Below are positions 32,788 through 40,471 of a stretch of DNA of 44,461 nucleotides, piece by piece; position 1 is the first letter of the stretch, and the number at the start of each line of letters is the position of its first letter. The stretch spans positions 1 to 44,461 of the forward strand of contig JAFQHW010000030.1 of NCBI GenBank assembly GCA_017397805.1. Reading direction: 5' to 3'. The position numbers were made by a program, and so were the translations under genes. The notes below the pieces were generated by a model that searched no databases, was not told the origin of the DNA, and saw only the letters and a program-made list of their open reading frames with translations. This DNA is from Clostridia bacterium (GTDB taxonomy: Bacteria; Bacillota; Clostridia; Oscillospirales; CAG-382).

Positions 32788-33045
32788 TTACAGCTTCTTC
32801 ATGCCTTTATATGCACTTATTACGGATATTAACCCCTCGGCACTTTCTAATTTTTTGCGGCGGCTTTCCTTTAAAAACGGCGCCAGCGCGCTAAGCAGAG
32901 CCAGCCCTTTGTCTGTGCTTCTTGAAGGCGTAAGCACCGCCGCAGGTTCACTTGGGGGCGGTGCGGGCTCTTCTCCTTTGATAAGGGCGGTTATTTTTTC
33001 CATTAGCTCTTTGTTTGACAAAACCTGACTAAGCTTGTTATCCAT
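32788..33045 (-). CDS. Small hypothetical protein
   Basis: 85 aa, no family recognised. It has an acidic helical N-terminus (MDNKLSQVLSNKELMEKITA), a Pro-rich middle (PAPPPSEPA) and a basic C-terminal helix (LKESRRKKLESAEGL). The start at 33045 overlaps the end of the upstream gene by 8 bp, with AGAAGGA directly ahead. An in-frame ATG at 33096 would overlap the upstream gene by about 60 bp and is less likely. Confidence 0.62.
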   Translation of the reverse strand: MDNKLSQVLSNKELMEKITALIKGEEPAPPPSEPAAVLTPSRSTDKGLALLSALAPFLKESRRKKLESAEGLISVISAYKGMKKL

Positions 33046-33286
33046 TCCTTCTCTGCCTTTCCAACGCTTTGTATATTTCTTTGGCTTTTTCCGCACCCGC
33101 TTTTTGGATAAGGGCGTCTATCTCCTTATCGTCCATGGCGGTGATGATGCTTTTGAGCTTTTCGGGGTCTTTTGCCAGCGCAGAAGCGCGTCTTGGGTTT
33201 GCTCCCAAGGCTTTGGTTATATCAAGCACCAGGTCTTGAAGCTCGCCGTTGCTTAGTCGGCTTAAATTTTTATAGCGGTTACTCAT
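33038..33286 (-). CDS. Small hypothetical helical protein
   Basis: 82 aa, no family recognised. It is predicted all-helical and charged (LSNGELQDLVLDITKALG, then KAGAEKAKEIYKALERQRR), soluble. ATG 33286 is chosen over one at 33370 because AAAGGAG lies upstream and the longer form would overlap the divergent promoter region. It is the first gene of the three-gene set. Confidence 0.65.
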   Translation of the reverse strand: MSNRYKNLSRLSNGELQDLVLDITKALGANPRRASALAKDPEKLKSIITAMDDKEIDALIQKAGAEKAKEIYKALERQRRNG

Positions 33287-33356
33287 AAGACTAAAAACTC
33301 CTTTATTGCAGTTTATGCGTGTGATACCCAATATTATTACGAAAGGGAAGTGGCAA

Positions 33357-33821
33357 ATGAATATTTGCAAACCTTACAGAAGCGGTGTGCAAGCCGTGTT
33401 TATTATCGCGTTTACAACGGCGTTTACCTTGATTTCTTGCTTGTGCATGGGTTTTTACCCCGATATGGTATGGGGATTCAGAATCGTGGGCGCGGTGTTT
33501 TTATTTGCAGGCTTCGGTCTTTTGTACCGATTTTCCGTTACGGAGTTTGAATATTGTTTAGAGGGCGATTTCTTTTCCGTCCGCCGTTTTAACGGCATTA
33601 AGTGGCGCACTGCCTTTTCTCTTAAGCTCACGGCGGATACCGTCATCACCACCGACAAAAAGCAGTGTAAGAAACTAAAGGGCGTAAGCCATCGCCAAAA
33701 CCTTTCCGCTGCCTGCGCTTATTTAATTTACGAGCAGGCAGGGAAGAAAAAATATATGGAATTTGAACCAAACAGAATATTTTATAAAATAGTAAGGGAT
33801 AAGCTTAACGAAAAGAAGTAA
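33357..33821 (+). CDS. Small membrane protein, PH-like
   Basis: 154 aa, no named family. There are two membrane segments (about residues 14-32 and 42-60), then a C-terminal soluble part with a beta-rich pattern (YCLEGDFFSVRRFNGIKWRT) reminiscent of bacterial PH-like domains. The ATG at 33357 has GAAAGGGAAG upstream. It is divergent from the small-gene set and convergent with the SpoIID-like gene 4 bp away. Confidence 0.68.
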   Translation: MNICKPYRSGVQAVFIIAFTTAFTLISCLCMGFYPDMVWGFRIVGAVFLFAGFGLLYRFSVTEFEYCLEGDFFSVRRFNGIKWRTAFSLKLTADTVITTDKKQCKKLKGVSHRQNLSAACAYLIYEQAGKKKYMEFEPNRIFYKIVRDKLNEKK

Positions 33822-33825
33822 AGCC

Positions 33826-35634
33826 TTATCCGTTGGGCGGCAATGAATCCTCCGCTTCTCCGTAAACGGAGTTGAGCCGTTCCCAGGTCAGCGGACCTAC
33901 TATACCGTCTATCTCTAAGCCGTATGCTCTTTGAAAGGAGTATACGGCGTCTCTTGTGTTTACCCCGAATATCCCGTCCGTTTCTATGGTCGGAACAGCT
34001 GAGTTGTAGCGGCTTATGACGTTCAGAAGCTCTTGGATGTAATAAACGCTGTCACCTCTGTCCCCTCTTTGCAAGGGTGTGCCGGGATAGGGTCGGGGCC
34101 AACCGCTTACGGTGCCGCCGTTCAGCGGCGGTGATGCGGTGTCCTCCACCTCTTCATAAAGCCTCGTTATATCGTTCCAGGTGGCTTCGTCTATATCTCC
34201 CGTTTGGGGCAAGCCCAAAAGCCTTTGCAATGCCCTTACCGCGTTTGACGTTTCCTCGTCGTATATACCGTTAAGGGTTATGGTAGGCACTTGCGGAAAC
34301 TGACCCGAACGGGATATGGCGTTGATAAACCACTCCATCCTCAAAACGTTTGGCCCTCTGTCCCCTATGACCAGAGGGTTGCCGGGATATTCGCCGTCTT
34401 GAAGCTCCTCACCCTCGCTTTCCAACTCTGCCAAGCGTTTCACCGCGTTGTAAATATAAAGGATTCTGTACCAGGTGCTCTCGTCCACGTCGTTGCCCTG
34501 AGGTAAGCCGAAAACGCTTCGGAATATCCGCACCGCTTCCGCCGTAGGCTCGTCGTAAACTCCTTCGGGCAGAAGTATAAACGGAATGGCAGGGTAATTT
34601 ATGGCTATACGGTTAAGGCGGTTTTGCACCGTAAGCACGTCAACGCCCGTACTGCCTGCAGTAAGGGGCTCTCCGGGATAACTGTCGGGGTCGCTTTCCA
34701 CTATGGGGGCGGTTCTTATCTCCGTTTCCTGACCGTAATAATAGCGCACTATTTCCAAGGAGCTGTAGCCTTGCTCCGCAAGGGTAACGCTTCCCCATTG
34801 GGAAAGTCCTGAGCAGGCGCTTCGCGCTCCGTCGCAAAACTCCGCAAACAACGGCTCTAAAAATCCCTTGCGTGCAATGTAGTCGGTAAATATTCTGTCA
34901 ACTATAGCGTCTACGTTGGCAAATATCTCTCGCCGATGCACGTAGTATTGGTCAAAGGCGGGAGATGCGGAAACATCAAAATCGTAGCCTTGAGAGGGGT
35001 ACCATTCGGTGTAAACTCTGTTAAGGGCAAAGCTCACTTGGGCGTTGATGTTGGCAATCAAGGAATTTTCAGGCCAAGTGGGGTATATCTCACTGCAGGC
35101 AACGCTTTTTATGTAGTCTATAAAGGGCACCGTTACGTCCACCGCATCGGAGCCGGGCAGACCTAAATGCACCGTAATATTTTGGGGCACCACTACTTGC
35201 TTCGCTCTTTCCTCCGCAAATGCGGTAACCGCACCGTTTACGGAAGGCTCGGTGGGGTACTGAAAAAGACTGTGGGGCGTTACCGTTATAACGTCCTGTG
35301 TAACACCTCCGTTATCGTCTATACGCACCATGTTGTATCTGCACAGGCTTTCTACCCCTTCAAAAACGTGCACGCCGTAAACGGTTATGGTAACGTATCC
35401 GGGAAGGCTTATGCGTATGTCGTACACCGCGTAGGGGCGGACGGGCGGATTGGGAGTAAGGGACAGCGCCCTTGCGGGTGCGGGCACCGCTATCCGCACG
35501 GACCCGTTTTTGTCGGTGGTATATCGCTCTCCGCGGTTAAGTATTTCTACGGTTGCGCCCTCAAGCCTCAGCCGCCCCTCCATGTGGGTAAGCCGTACCA
35601 CTATATAACCGCGGGCACCCATGTAACTGTTCAT
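33826..35634 (-). CDS. SpoIID-domain protein with three peptidoglycan-binding domains
   Basis: 602 aa. N-terminal residues about 1-110 are a transthyretin-like beta domain (EGATVEILNRGERYTTDKNG), about 150-310 resemble SpoIID (VPFIDYIKSVACSEIYPTWP, with the catalytic-type Glu in CSE). Three PG_binding_1 repeats follow, each opening with YPGxPL...GDRG and closing with a TW motif (starting at about 325, 415 and 515). SpoIID is a lytic transglycosylase that cuts denuded glycan strands during spore engulfment; here the fusion suggests a cortex or cell-wall role. No signal peptide is seen. The start at 35634 follows AGAGGTG. Confidence 0.82.
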   Translation of the reverse strand: MNSYMGARGYIVVRLTHMEGRLRLEGATVEILNRGERYTTDKNGSVRIAVPAPARALSLTPNPPVRPYAVYDIRISLPGYVTITVYGVHVFEGVESLCRYNMVRIDDNGGVTQDVITVTPHSLFQYPTEPSVNGAVTAFAEERAKQVVVPQNITVHLGLPGSDAVDVTVPFIDYIKSVACSEIYPTWPENSLIANINAQVSFALNRVYTEWYPSQGYDFDVSASPAFDQYYVHRREIFANVDAIVDRIFTDYIARKGFLEPLFAEFCDGARSACSGLSQWGSVTLAEQGYSSLEIVRYYYGQETEIRTAPIVESDPDSYPGEPLTAGSTGVDVLTVQNRLNRIAINYPAIPFILLPEGVYDEPTAEAVRIFRSVFGLPQGNDVDESTWYRILYIYNAVKRLAELESEGEELQDGEYPGNPLVIGDRGPNVLRMEWFINAISRSGQFPQVPTITLNGIYDEETSNAVRALQRLLGLPQTGDIDEATWNDITRLYEEVEDTASPPLNGGTVSGWPRPYPGTPLQRGDRGDSVYYIQELLNVISRYNSAVPTIETDGIFGVNTRDAVYSFQRAYGLEIDGIVGPLTWERLNSVYGEAEDSLPPNG

Positions 35635-35677
35635 AACATCACCTCTGCTATAATATATGCAAAATCCGCCGCAGGTG

Positions 35678-35706
35678 TTGACTTTGCCTTCAGAAAGTGC
35701 TATACT
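35678..35706 (+). promoter_or_regulatory. Promoter of the cobalamin-riboswitch operon
   Basis: TTGACT-N17-TATACT just before the riboswitch. Confidence 0.75.
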
Positions 35707-35724
35707 TTTGGCGAAAAGAATATC

Positions 35725-35854
35725 AAACAGCGAATGGGGTCGTTGACCACGAACCTCTTGTCGGGGGCAAAAGCCTTCGGGGATAAGGAAACCGCGGTGC
35801 AATTCCGTGACAACAGCCATTGCCGTCAAAGTCGGAATGCTTATCTCGCTGTTT
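35725..35854 (+). promoter_or_regulatory. Cobalamin riboswitch
   Basis: Closing stem AAACAGCG (35725-35732) pairs perfectly with CGCTGTTT (35847-35854). Between them are the GGTGCAATTCCG element at 35796-35807, the B12-box-like GCCATTGCCGTCA at 35816-35828, and AAAGTCGGAATGC. These follow the order of cobalamin riboswitches. It controls the DUF4430/ECF genes downstream, with a terminator at 35928. The B12 box is a divergent version of the consensus. Confidence 0.8.
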
Positions 35855-35927
35855 TTGCATAAGTGCCCTTGGGCAAATGAAGGGGACGGCATATTACGGA
35901 CTGCAACAGGGGGCAGTCTTGGTTTGT

Positions 35928-35957
35928 CGCTCTTTCGGAAGGGCGGCTTTTGCTTTA
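35928..35957 (+). terminator. Riboswitch-linked terminator
   Basis: CGCTCTT-TCGG-AAGGGCG stem followed by a T-rich stretch (GCTTTTGCTTT), ahead of the lipoprotein gene. A competing GACTGC/GCAGTC hairpin precedes it at 35899-35918. Confidence 0.68.
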
Positions 35958-35994
35958 TTCTTTCCGAAATATCTATGTTAATAAGGAGAGAAAA

Positions 35995-36495
35995 ATGAAG
36001 AACTTATTCAAAACACTATCCCTGTTCCTAAGCCTCGCGCTTATCTGCGCGTCCTTCGTGGCTTGCGGCGATAAGGAGGAAGCGCAAAACTCCTCCGTGA
36101 CCGAGCAACCCGAGATAAGCACTGCCGCAACCGAAAGCAATGAGGAAAAAGCTCTGCCCGACCTTTGGGCAAGCGCCACCTATACCGAGGACACAAGCTT
36201 CGGTGAGGGGGCAAAGACCGTGGTGGTTACCGTAGAGGCGGACGGCTACAGCATAGAACTCACCGTTAACACCGACGCGGAAACCTTGGGCGAAGCACTT
36301 TTGGCTCATAAGCTTATCGCGGGTGAAGAAAGTCAGTACGGACTTTATATAAAAACCGTTAACGGTATCTTGGCAGACTACGACGTAGACGGCACCTATT
36401 GGGGTTTCTATCAAAACGGAGAATATATGATGAGCGGTGTTGACACCACAATCATTACGGGCGGTGAGCATTTTGAACTCGTCCGCACCAAGTAA
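35995..36495 (+). CDS. DUF4430 lipoprotein, likely corrinoid-binding
   Basis: 166 aa. A lipoprotein signal ends in ASFVAC (Cys near residue 24). After a Ser/Glu-rich linker comes a single DUF4430 (transcobalamin C-terminal-like) domain with TVNTDAETLGEALL, YGLYIKTVNG, the YWGFYQNGEYMMSGVDTT strand and HFELVRTK. AAGGAGAG precedes the ATG at 35995. It lies right after a cobalamin riboswitch and overlaps the ECF S-component gene, so it is probably the surface binding protein for a cobamide or a precursor. Confidence 0.85.
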   Translation: MKNLFKTLSLFLSLALICASFVACGDKEEAQNSSVTEQPEISTAATESNEEKALPDLWASATYTEDTSFGEGAKTVVVTVEADGYSIELTVNTDAETLGEALLAHKLIAGEESQYGLYIKTVNGILADYDVDGTYWGFYQNGEYMMSGVDTTIITGGEHFELVRTK

Positions 36496-37045
36496 AAAAT
36501 TAACCCTTAAAGAGATGGCGATATTCGCCATGTTTGCCACCCTTATGCTTATTTCCAAAAAGCTTATGGAGTTTGCGCCCAACATTCACCTTTTGGGTAT
36601 GTTTACGGTGCTTCTCACCCTCTGCTATCGCGTTAAGGCGCTTATCCCCCTGTATTTGTACGTGTTCCTTAACGGACTTATCGAGGGGTTCAGCTTGTGG
36701 TGGCTTCCTTATACTTATATATGGACTATACTGTGGGGACTTGTCATGCTCGTACCCAAAGGGCTAAGCCCAAAGTGGGGAGCATTCGTATATCCGCTTT
36801 TGTGCGCGTTCCACGGTATAAGCTTCGGCGTTCTGTACGCTCCCGCGCAAGCGCTTATGTTCGGCTTCGGGTGGGAACAGACCGTAGCGTGGATTTCCGC
36901 AGGACTTTACTTTGACGTGATTCACGCTATAGGTAATTTTGCCGCGGGGCTCCTGGTATTGCCCTTGTACGAAGCGATGAAAAAAATCGACCCCGTTGTT
37001 AAGAAAGCTTCGTCAAGAAGCACAAAAAATGCGAACCGAATTTGA
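36464..37045 (+). CDS. ECF transporter S component, likely for cobamide
   Basis: About 193 aa. Six hydrophobic segments, starting with the S-component-type KLTLKEMAIFAMFATLML and ending in a basic tail (KKASSRSTKNANRI). Energy-coupling EcfA/EcfT genes are not in this window. It overlaps the DUF4430 gene by about 30 bp. The start is uncertain: GTG 36464 is given, GTG 36437 and TTG 36473 (GGTGAG 4 bp upstream) are alternatives, and ATG 36515 would cut into the first helix. Riboswitch and partner point to corrinoid uptake. Confidence 0.82.
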   Translation: MSILNSSAPSKKLTLKEMAIFAMFATLMLISKKLMEFAPNIHLLGMFTVLLTLCYRVKALIPLYLYVFLNGLIEGFSLWWLPYTYIWTILWGLVMLVPKGLSPKWGAFVYPLLCAFHGISFGVLYAPAQALMFGFGWEQTVAWISAGLYFDVIHAIGNFAAGLLVLPLYEAMKKIDPVVKKASSRSTKNANRI

Positions 37046-37054
37046 GCAAAAAAC

Positions 37055-37090
37055 AAGGCAAAAGGGAGAGCATCTTCTTTCTTTTGCCTT
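37055..37090 (+). terminator. Terminator after the cobamide operon
   Basis: AGGCAAAAG pairs with CTTTTGCCT, followed by TTTTGCC. Confidence 0.78.
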
Positions 37091-37181
37091 TTTGCCTAAA
37101 AAAGCAAGCGTTTGTTTGTCTAACTTGCACACGGCACAAATTTAGCATGGTGAAATATGTTACAATTTTTACAAAAAGGAC

Positions 37182-37210
37182 TTGACACTATGTTTTTTTT
37201 GCTATATAAT
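37182..37210 (+). promoter_or_regulatory. Promoter of surface protein gene
   Basis: Perfect TTGACA-N17-TATAAT, 190 bp before the start codon, leaving a long structured leader. Confidence 0.85.
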
Positions 37211-37216
37211 ATGGAC

Positions 37217-37398
37217 AAGATAATAGAATAATTTCCCCAGCGCCTGAGTTTATTTGCAAAGGGCAATATTCTCGGGCGGTCTGCACACGTCACGGGCGCT
37301 GCGCGGTTAACGCATTTCGCTTTCCCGTACCGCAAGGCAAACGTTACGTGGGTAAGGCCAAAAAAATGCAGAAAAATTAGAAATTTGGAGGAAGATGC
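37217..37398 (+). promoter_or_regulatory. Long structured 5' leader of unknown class
   Basis: About 180 nt. Stem AGCGCC (37239-37244) pairs with GGCGCT (37295-37300), enclosing a smaller hairpin (CTGAG/CTCGG). A second stem GCGGT (37303-37307)/ACCGC (37329-37333) follows. It does not match c-di-GMP, TPP, cobalamin or T-box consensus elements I know. GGAGG lies just before the ATG. Confidence 0.5.
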
Positions 37399-39849
37399 AT
37401 GAAAAACTCTACTCGTCGCGTGTCTATGTTCTTAGCAATCATGATGGTAATCAGCATGCTCGCTGCATTCCCTACAATGGTTGTTGGCGCAGCTGACACT
37501 AACTACGCTTCTGGCTTAACCGCTACCGTTACCAAGGCCGGTGCTGATCTCGCACCCCAGGGCGGTACAACCGTTGCCGCTCTTACCGATGGTTCTTATC
37601 CCACCGAAGAAGCAAGCGGTGTTTATTTCTTCTCCGGCTCCGGCGGTCTTGCTGAGTTCGTTTTCGACCTCGGTTCTGTAAAGACTGACGTTTCCAGCGT
37701 TTACGCTTACGTTCGTTCCACCGGCAACCGTAGCTTCGACGCAGCTCTCGCTTCCGTTGAAGTTTCCAGCGACAACGTAACCTACACTGCAGTTGCAGGT
37801 AGCAAGTCCTACGTTGCTAACGCAAACGCAAATTACTATGACTTTACCTATGCGTTCACTGCAGCTCAGTCTGCTCGTTACGTAAAGGTTATCCTCGGTT
37901 CTGACCAATACGTTCTTTCTCTCGGTGAGATCGAAATCCGTAACTACGGTCTTTCTTCCGGCACCACCACTTCTTCTTCTGAAGCTGAAAGTGCTGATCC
38001 TACCCTCGTTGACGGTAACTACGCTTACGGCGCAACCTACACCGTAACTCTTAACGACGGTACTCCCGCATATCGTAACACTTACATGAACGACGCTAAC
38101 GGCAAGTGGCTCACCGACGGTTATGTTGGTACAGGTTCTAACATCGGTACAAACTACTACACCGTTGCTTACGCAGGCACCAACGGCGCTTACGTAATCA
38201 CCCTTTCCCTCACTGCTTCTCACAGCGACGTTAAGTATGTAACTCTTGAAAACGTTCCCGCAGAAGTAGATAGCGGTTCTTTCTGCTATCCTACAAACGT
38301 AGCTATCAGCACCTCTGCTGACGGTATCAGCTACACTCCCGCTTCTATCACAGAAGGTCAGTTCGCAGATGAAGGCGGCGCAATGGATATTACCTATACC
38401 TTCGCTTCCGCTGTAACTGCTCAGTACATTCAGATCTCCTTCACCAGCCCCAGATACTTGGTTGGTATGGATGAAATCGTTGTTGGCGGCGACGGCACAG
38501 CTCCCGAAATTCCCAGCACTTCTGATAGTACTTCCGACGAACCCACTTCTTCTATCGATCCTGACGATCCGTATCCTTTCGCAGATCCTTCCTTCGGCAT
38601 GAAGGTTGAAGCTCAGCTCGGCACCTTCGATCCCGACGGTGAAGGCACTGAGTTTGAAGAAGGCGAATACATCGCAGTTGACGTTATCTATGATAGCGTT
38701 GATACAACAGTTAACCCCTACGGTATGGCTTCCTTCGAAGCACTTCTTCAGTTCGACACTGAAGCTCTTATCCCCGTATTCTACAACCAGAAGCAGCTCA
38801 ACGGCGAAGTTGGCGTTTCCAATCCTCTTCCCGTTTACAGCTGGCCTACCTACACTGTAAGCCTTACTGTTCCCGGTCTTTCTGCTCCTGTAGTTTATGA
38901 CCTCTTCGCAGTTAAGGGCCTCTGCTGGTCCTATGCTTACCTTATGTCCGACGGTTCCTTCGTAGGTACCGGTGAAGTTCCTGCTGGTGATCCTGACGTT
39001 GACAGAAAGTTCTCTATCGACAAGGGTTATCTCAAGCTCACCTACCTCATCAACACTGAAAAGTATAAGGACGCTACCTGCACCGGTATCGGTGATGAAG
39101 GTACATTCCCCGAAGATAACATCGTATTCAGACATTACTTCAAGGCTGCTGACGGTTCCTTCGACGAAGGCGAAACCTTCACCTTCACCGTTCCCGACGG
39201 CCAGAACAAGGACGAATACGGCAACACCATCCCCAGCACCCAGGCTCCTTTCGCAGGCACCTGCCAGTTGTACGGCGGTTCCTACCAGGGTCCCGAAGCT
39301 GAAGTATCTCACGCTAACGCATACGGTACCGGTGACTCCGTAACCTTCACCGTTCCTTCTGCTGTTGTTGCTGAACACTTCACATTCACCGAAACTGCTG
39401 ACACTACCAACGTAGTTAAGAGCGAAGTTACTACCAACCTTTACTTCAAGGCTGGCGGCATCTCCGCAGCTGATTTGAAGGCTCTCTTCGTTGACGCTGA
39501 CATCGCAATCACCAAGGCTAACGGCACAGCTATCGCTGATACCGCTATCGTTGGTACCGGCGCTATCGTTACTTCTACCATCAACGGCGTTGCTGAATCC
39601 GTAACCGTAGTTGTTCTCGGTGACGTTACCGGTGACGGTGTAGTTGCTGGTTCTGACTACTCACAGGTTCTCCTTTCTGTTAAGGGTAAGAAGGCAATCA
39701 CCGACACCGCTAAGCTTCACGCTAGTAACGTTGTTGGTCCTAAGGCTGATGGCTCCGTAGCTTCCAGCGACCTTAGCGGTTCCGACTATGCACAGGTTCT
39801 TCTTATGGCTAAGGGTAAGAGAACTTCTTTCAACACCCAGGTTAAATAA
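37399..39849 (+). CDS. Secreted discoidin-like / cohesin-like protein with dockerin
   Basis: 816 aa, exported (signal peptide about residues 1-31, cut near VVGAA). Two F5/8 type C (discoidin)-like modules lie at about 33-185 and 205-365 (ATVTKAGADLAP..., ARYVKVILGSDQYVLSLGEIEI; AQYIQISFTSPRYLVGMDEI). A Ser/Thr/Asp linker (STSDSTSDEPTSS) follows, then a cohesin-like beta module at about 398-640. The pre-dockerin module (LKALF...VGTG) seen in the protein at 169-2682 leads to a dockerin (GDVTGDGVVAGSDYSQVLLS and GSVASSDLSGSDYAQ). The second loop is less canonical. GGAGG precedes the ATG. It is probably a cell-surface glycan- or protein-binding assembly factor. Confidence 0.83.
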   Translation: MKNSTRRVSMFLAIMMVISMLAAFPTMVVGAADTNYASGLTATVTKAGADLAPQGGTTVAALTDGSYPTEEASGVYFFSGSGGLAEFVFDLGSVKTDVSSVYAYVRSTGNRSFDAALASVEVSSDNVTYTAVAGSKSYVANANANYYDFTYAFTAAQSARYVKVILGSDQYVLSLGEIEIRNYGLSSGTTTSSSEAESADPTLVDGNYAYGATYTVTLNDGTPAYRNTYMNDANGKWLTDGYVGTGSNIGTNYYTVAYAGTNGAYVITLSLTASHSDVKYVTLENVPAEVDSGSFCYPTNVAISTSADGISYTPASITEGQFADEGGAMDITYTFASAVTAQYIQISFTSPRYLVGMDEIVVGGDGTAPEIPSTSDSTSDEPTSSIDPDDPYPFADPSFGMKVEAQLGTFDPDGEGTEFEEGEYIAVDVIYDSVDTTVNPYGMASFEALLQFDTEALIPVFYNQKQLNGEVGVSNPLPVYSWPTYTVSLTVPGLSAPVVYDLFAVKGLCWSYAYLMSDGSFVGTGEVPAGDPDVDRKFSIDKGYLKLTYLINTEKYKDATCTGIGDEGTFPEDNIVFRHYFKAADGSFDEGETFTFTVPDGQNKDEYGNTIPSTQAPFAGTCQLYGGSYQGPEAEVSHANAYGTGDSVTFTVPSAVVAEHFTFTETADTTNVVKSEVTTNLYFKAGGISAADLKALFVDADIAITKANGTAIADTAIVGTGAIVTSTINGVAESVTVVVLGDVTGDGVVAGSDYSQVLLSVKGKKAITDTAKLHASNVVGPKADGSVASSDLSGSDYAQVLLMAKGKRTSFNTQVK

Positions 39850-39890
39850 GTTGTAACTTTTAGCAGTTAGTTAAATAAAAACAATTTTTG

Positions 39891-39920
39891 CCCCCCTGCT
39901 TTTGCAGGGGGGATTTTTTT
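39891..39920 (+). terminator. Strong terminator
   Basis: CCCCCCTGC/GCAGGGGGG with loop TTTT, followed by ATTTTTTT. Confidence 0.93.
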
Positions 39921-40471
39921 GCGGTCTGGTGTCCCACGAAGTCTTCAGAATTCGTGGGGTGATTTTGTCCCCAAGAAGCCGTCAGCCTTCTTTGTGTGTT
40001 TTCTTGTTGCGTTTTTGACGCTGCGGGACGGCAAAAACGATTTCAGTTGTGCAAACCTACAATTATTTATCGATTTTGTATATGCTAACAAAAAATATGT
40101 AGCGCTATATGTTGTTTAAATGTCGCCCGATTCTAACAAGATATTAAACAATTCTATAGGTATAGTGAAACATTGACAAAAATCAAAGCGTGATAACGGC
40201 TATAATACCCAAAAACAAAATCAGCGATATGCACAAAAAACTTTTCTCATTACTGTCACAACTGTATAAAACAACGCCAAAACTCTTGACAAATCTAAGG
40301 ATTTAGGCTATTATTAACATAAGTTCAAATGTATAACCGTTGGGTTTTCTGCATTTAATCCCGATGGTATATATATTTTCCGTGCTCCCTGTTATTTTCA
40401 GGGGGCAGGTATCCTATTACTCAATTTGGGAAAGCGAAAAACAAAAGACTAATTAGGAGGAAAAACACCTA
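39921..40471 (+). other. 550-bp intergenic region
   Basis: Contains a CCCACGAA/TTCGTGGG hairpin near 39932-39957 and AT-rich sequence. A TTGACA at 40173 has TATAAT 22 bp later, too far for a standard promoter. No credible gene was found. Confidence 0.5.
40286..40314 (+). promoter_or_regulatory. Promoter of the duplicated-domain protein gene
   Basis: TTGACA-N17-TATTAT, 157 bp before the start. The leader has a GCTCCCTG/CAGGGGGC hairpin near 40384-40408. Confidence 0.72.

Noticed and set aside
37516..39378. A 620-codon open frame on the minus strand
   Set aside because: It mirrors the real secreted dockerin protein; open because of the biased codon use of that gene, with a composition unlike a true protein and no ribosome binding site.
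39919..40119. A possible 66-aa gene after the strong terminator
   Set aside because: No ribosome binding site, start inside the terminator tail, and no protein-like pattern.
40173..40206. Second promoter before the duplicated-domain gene (TTGACA and TATAAT)
   Set aside because: The spacer is 22 bp, outside the usable range; the promoter at 40286 is better.
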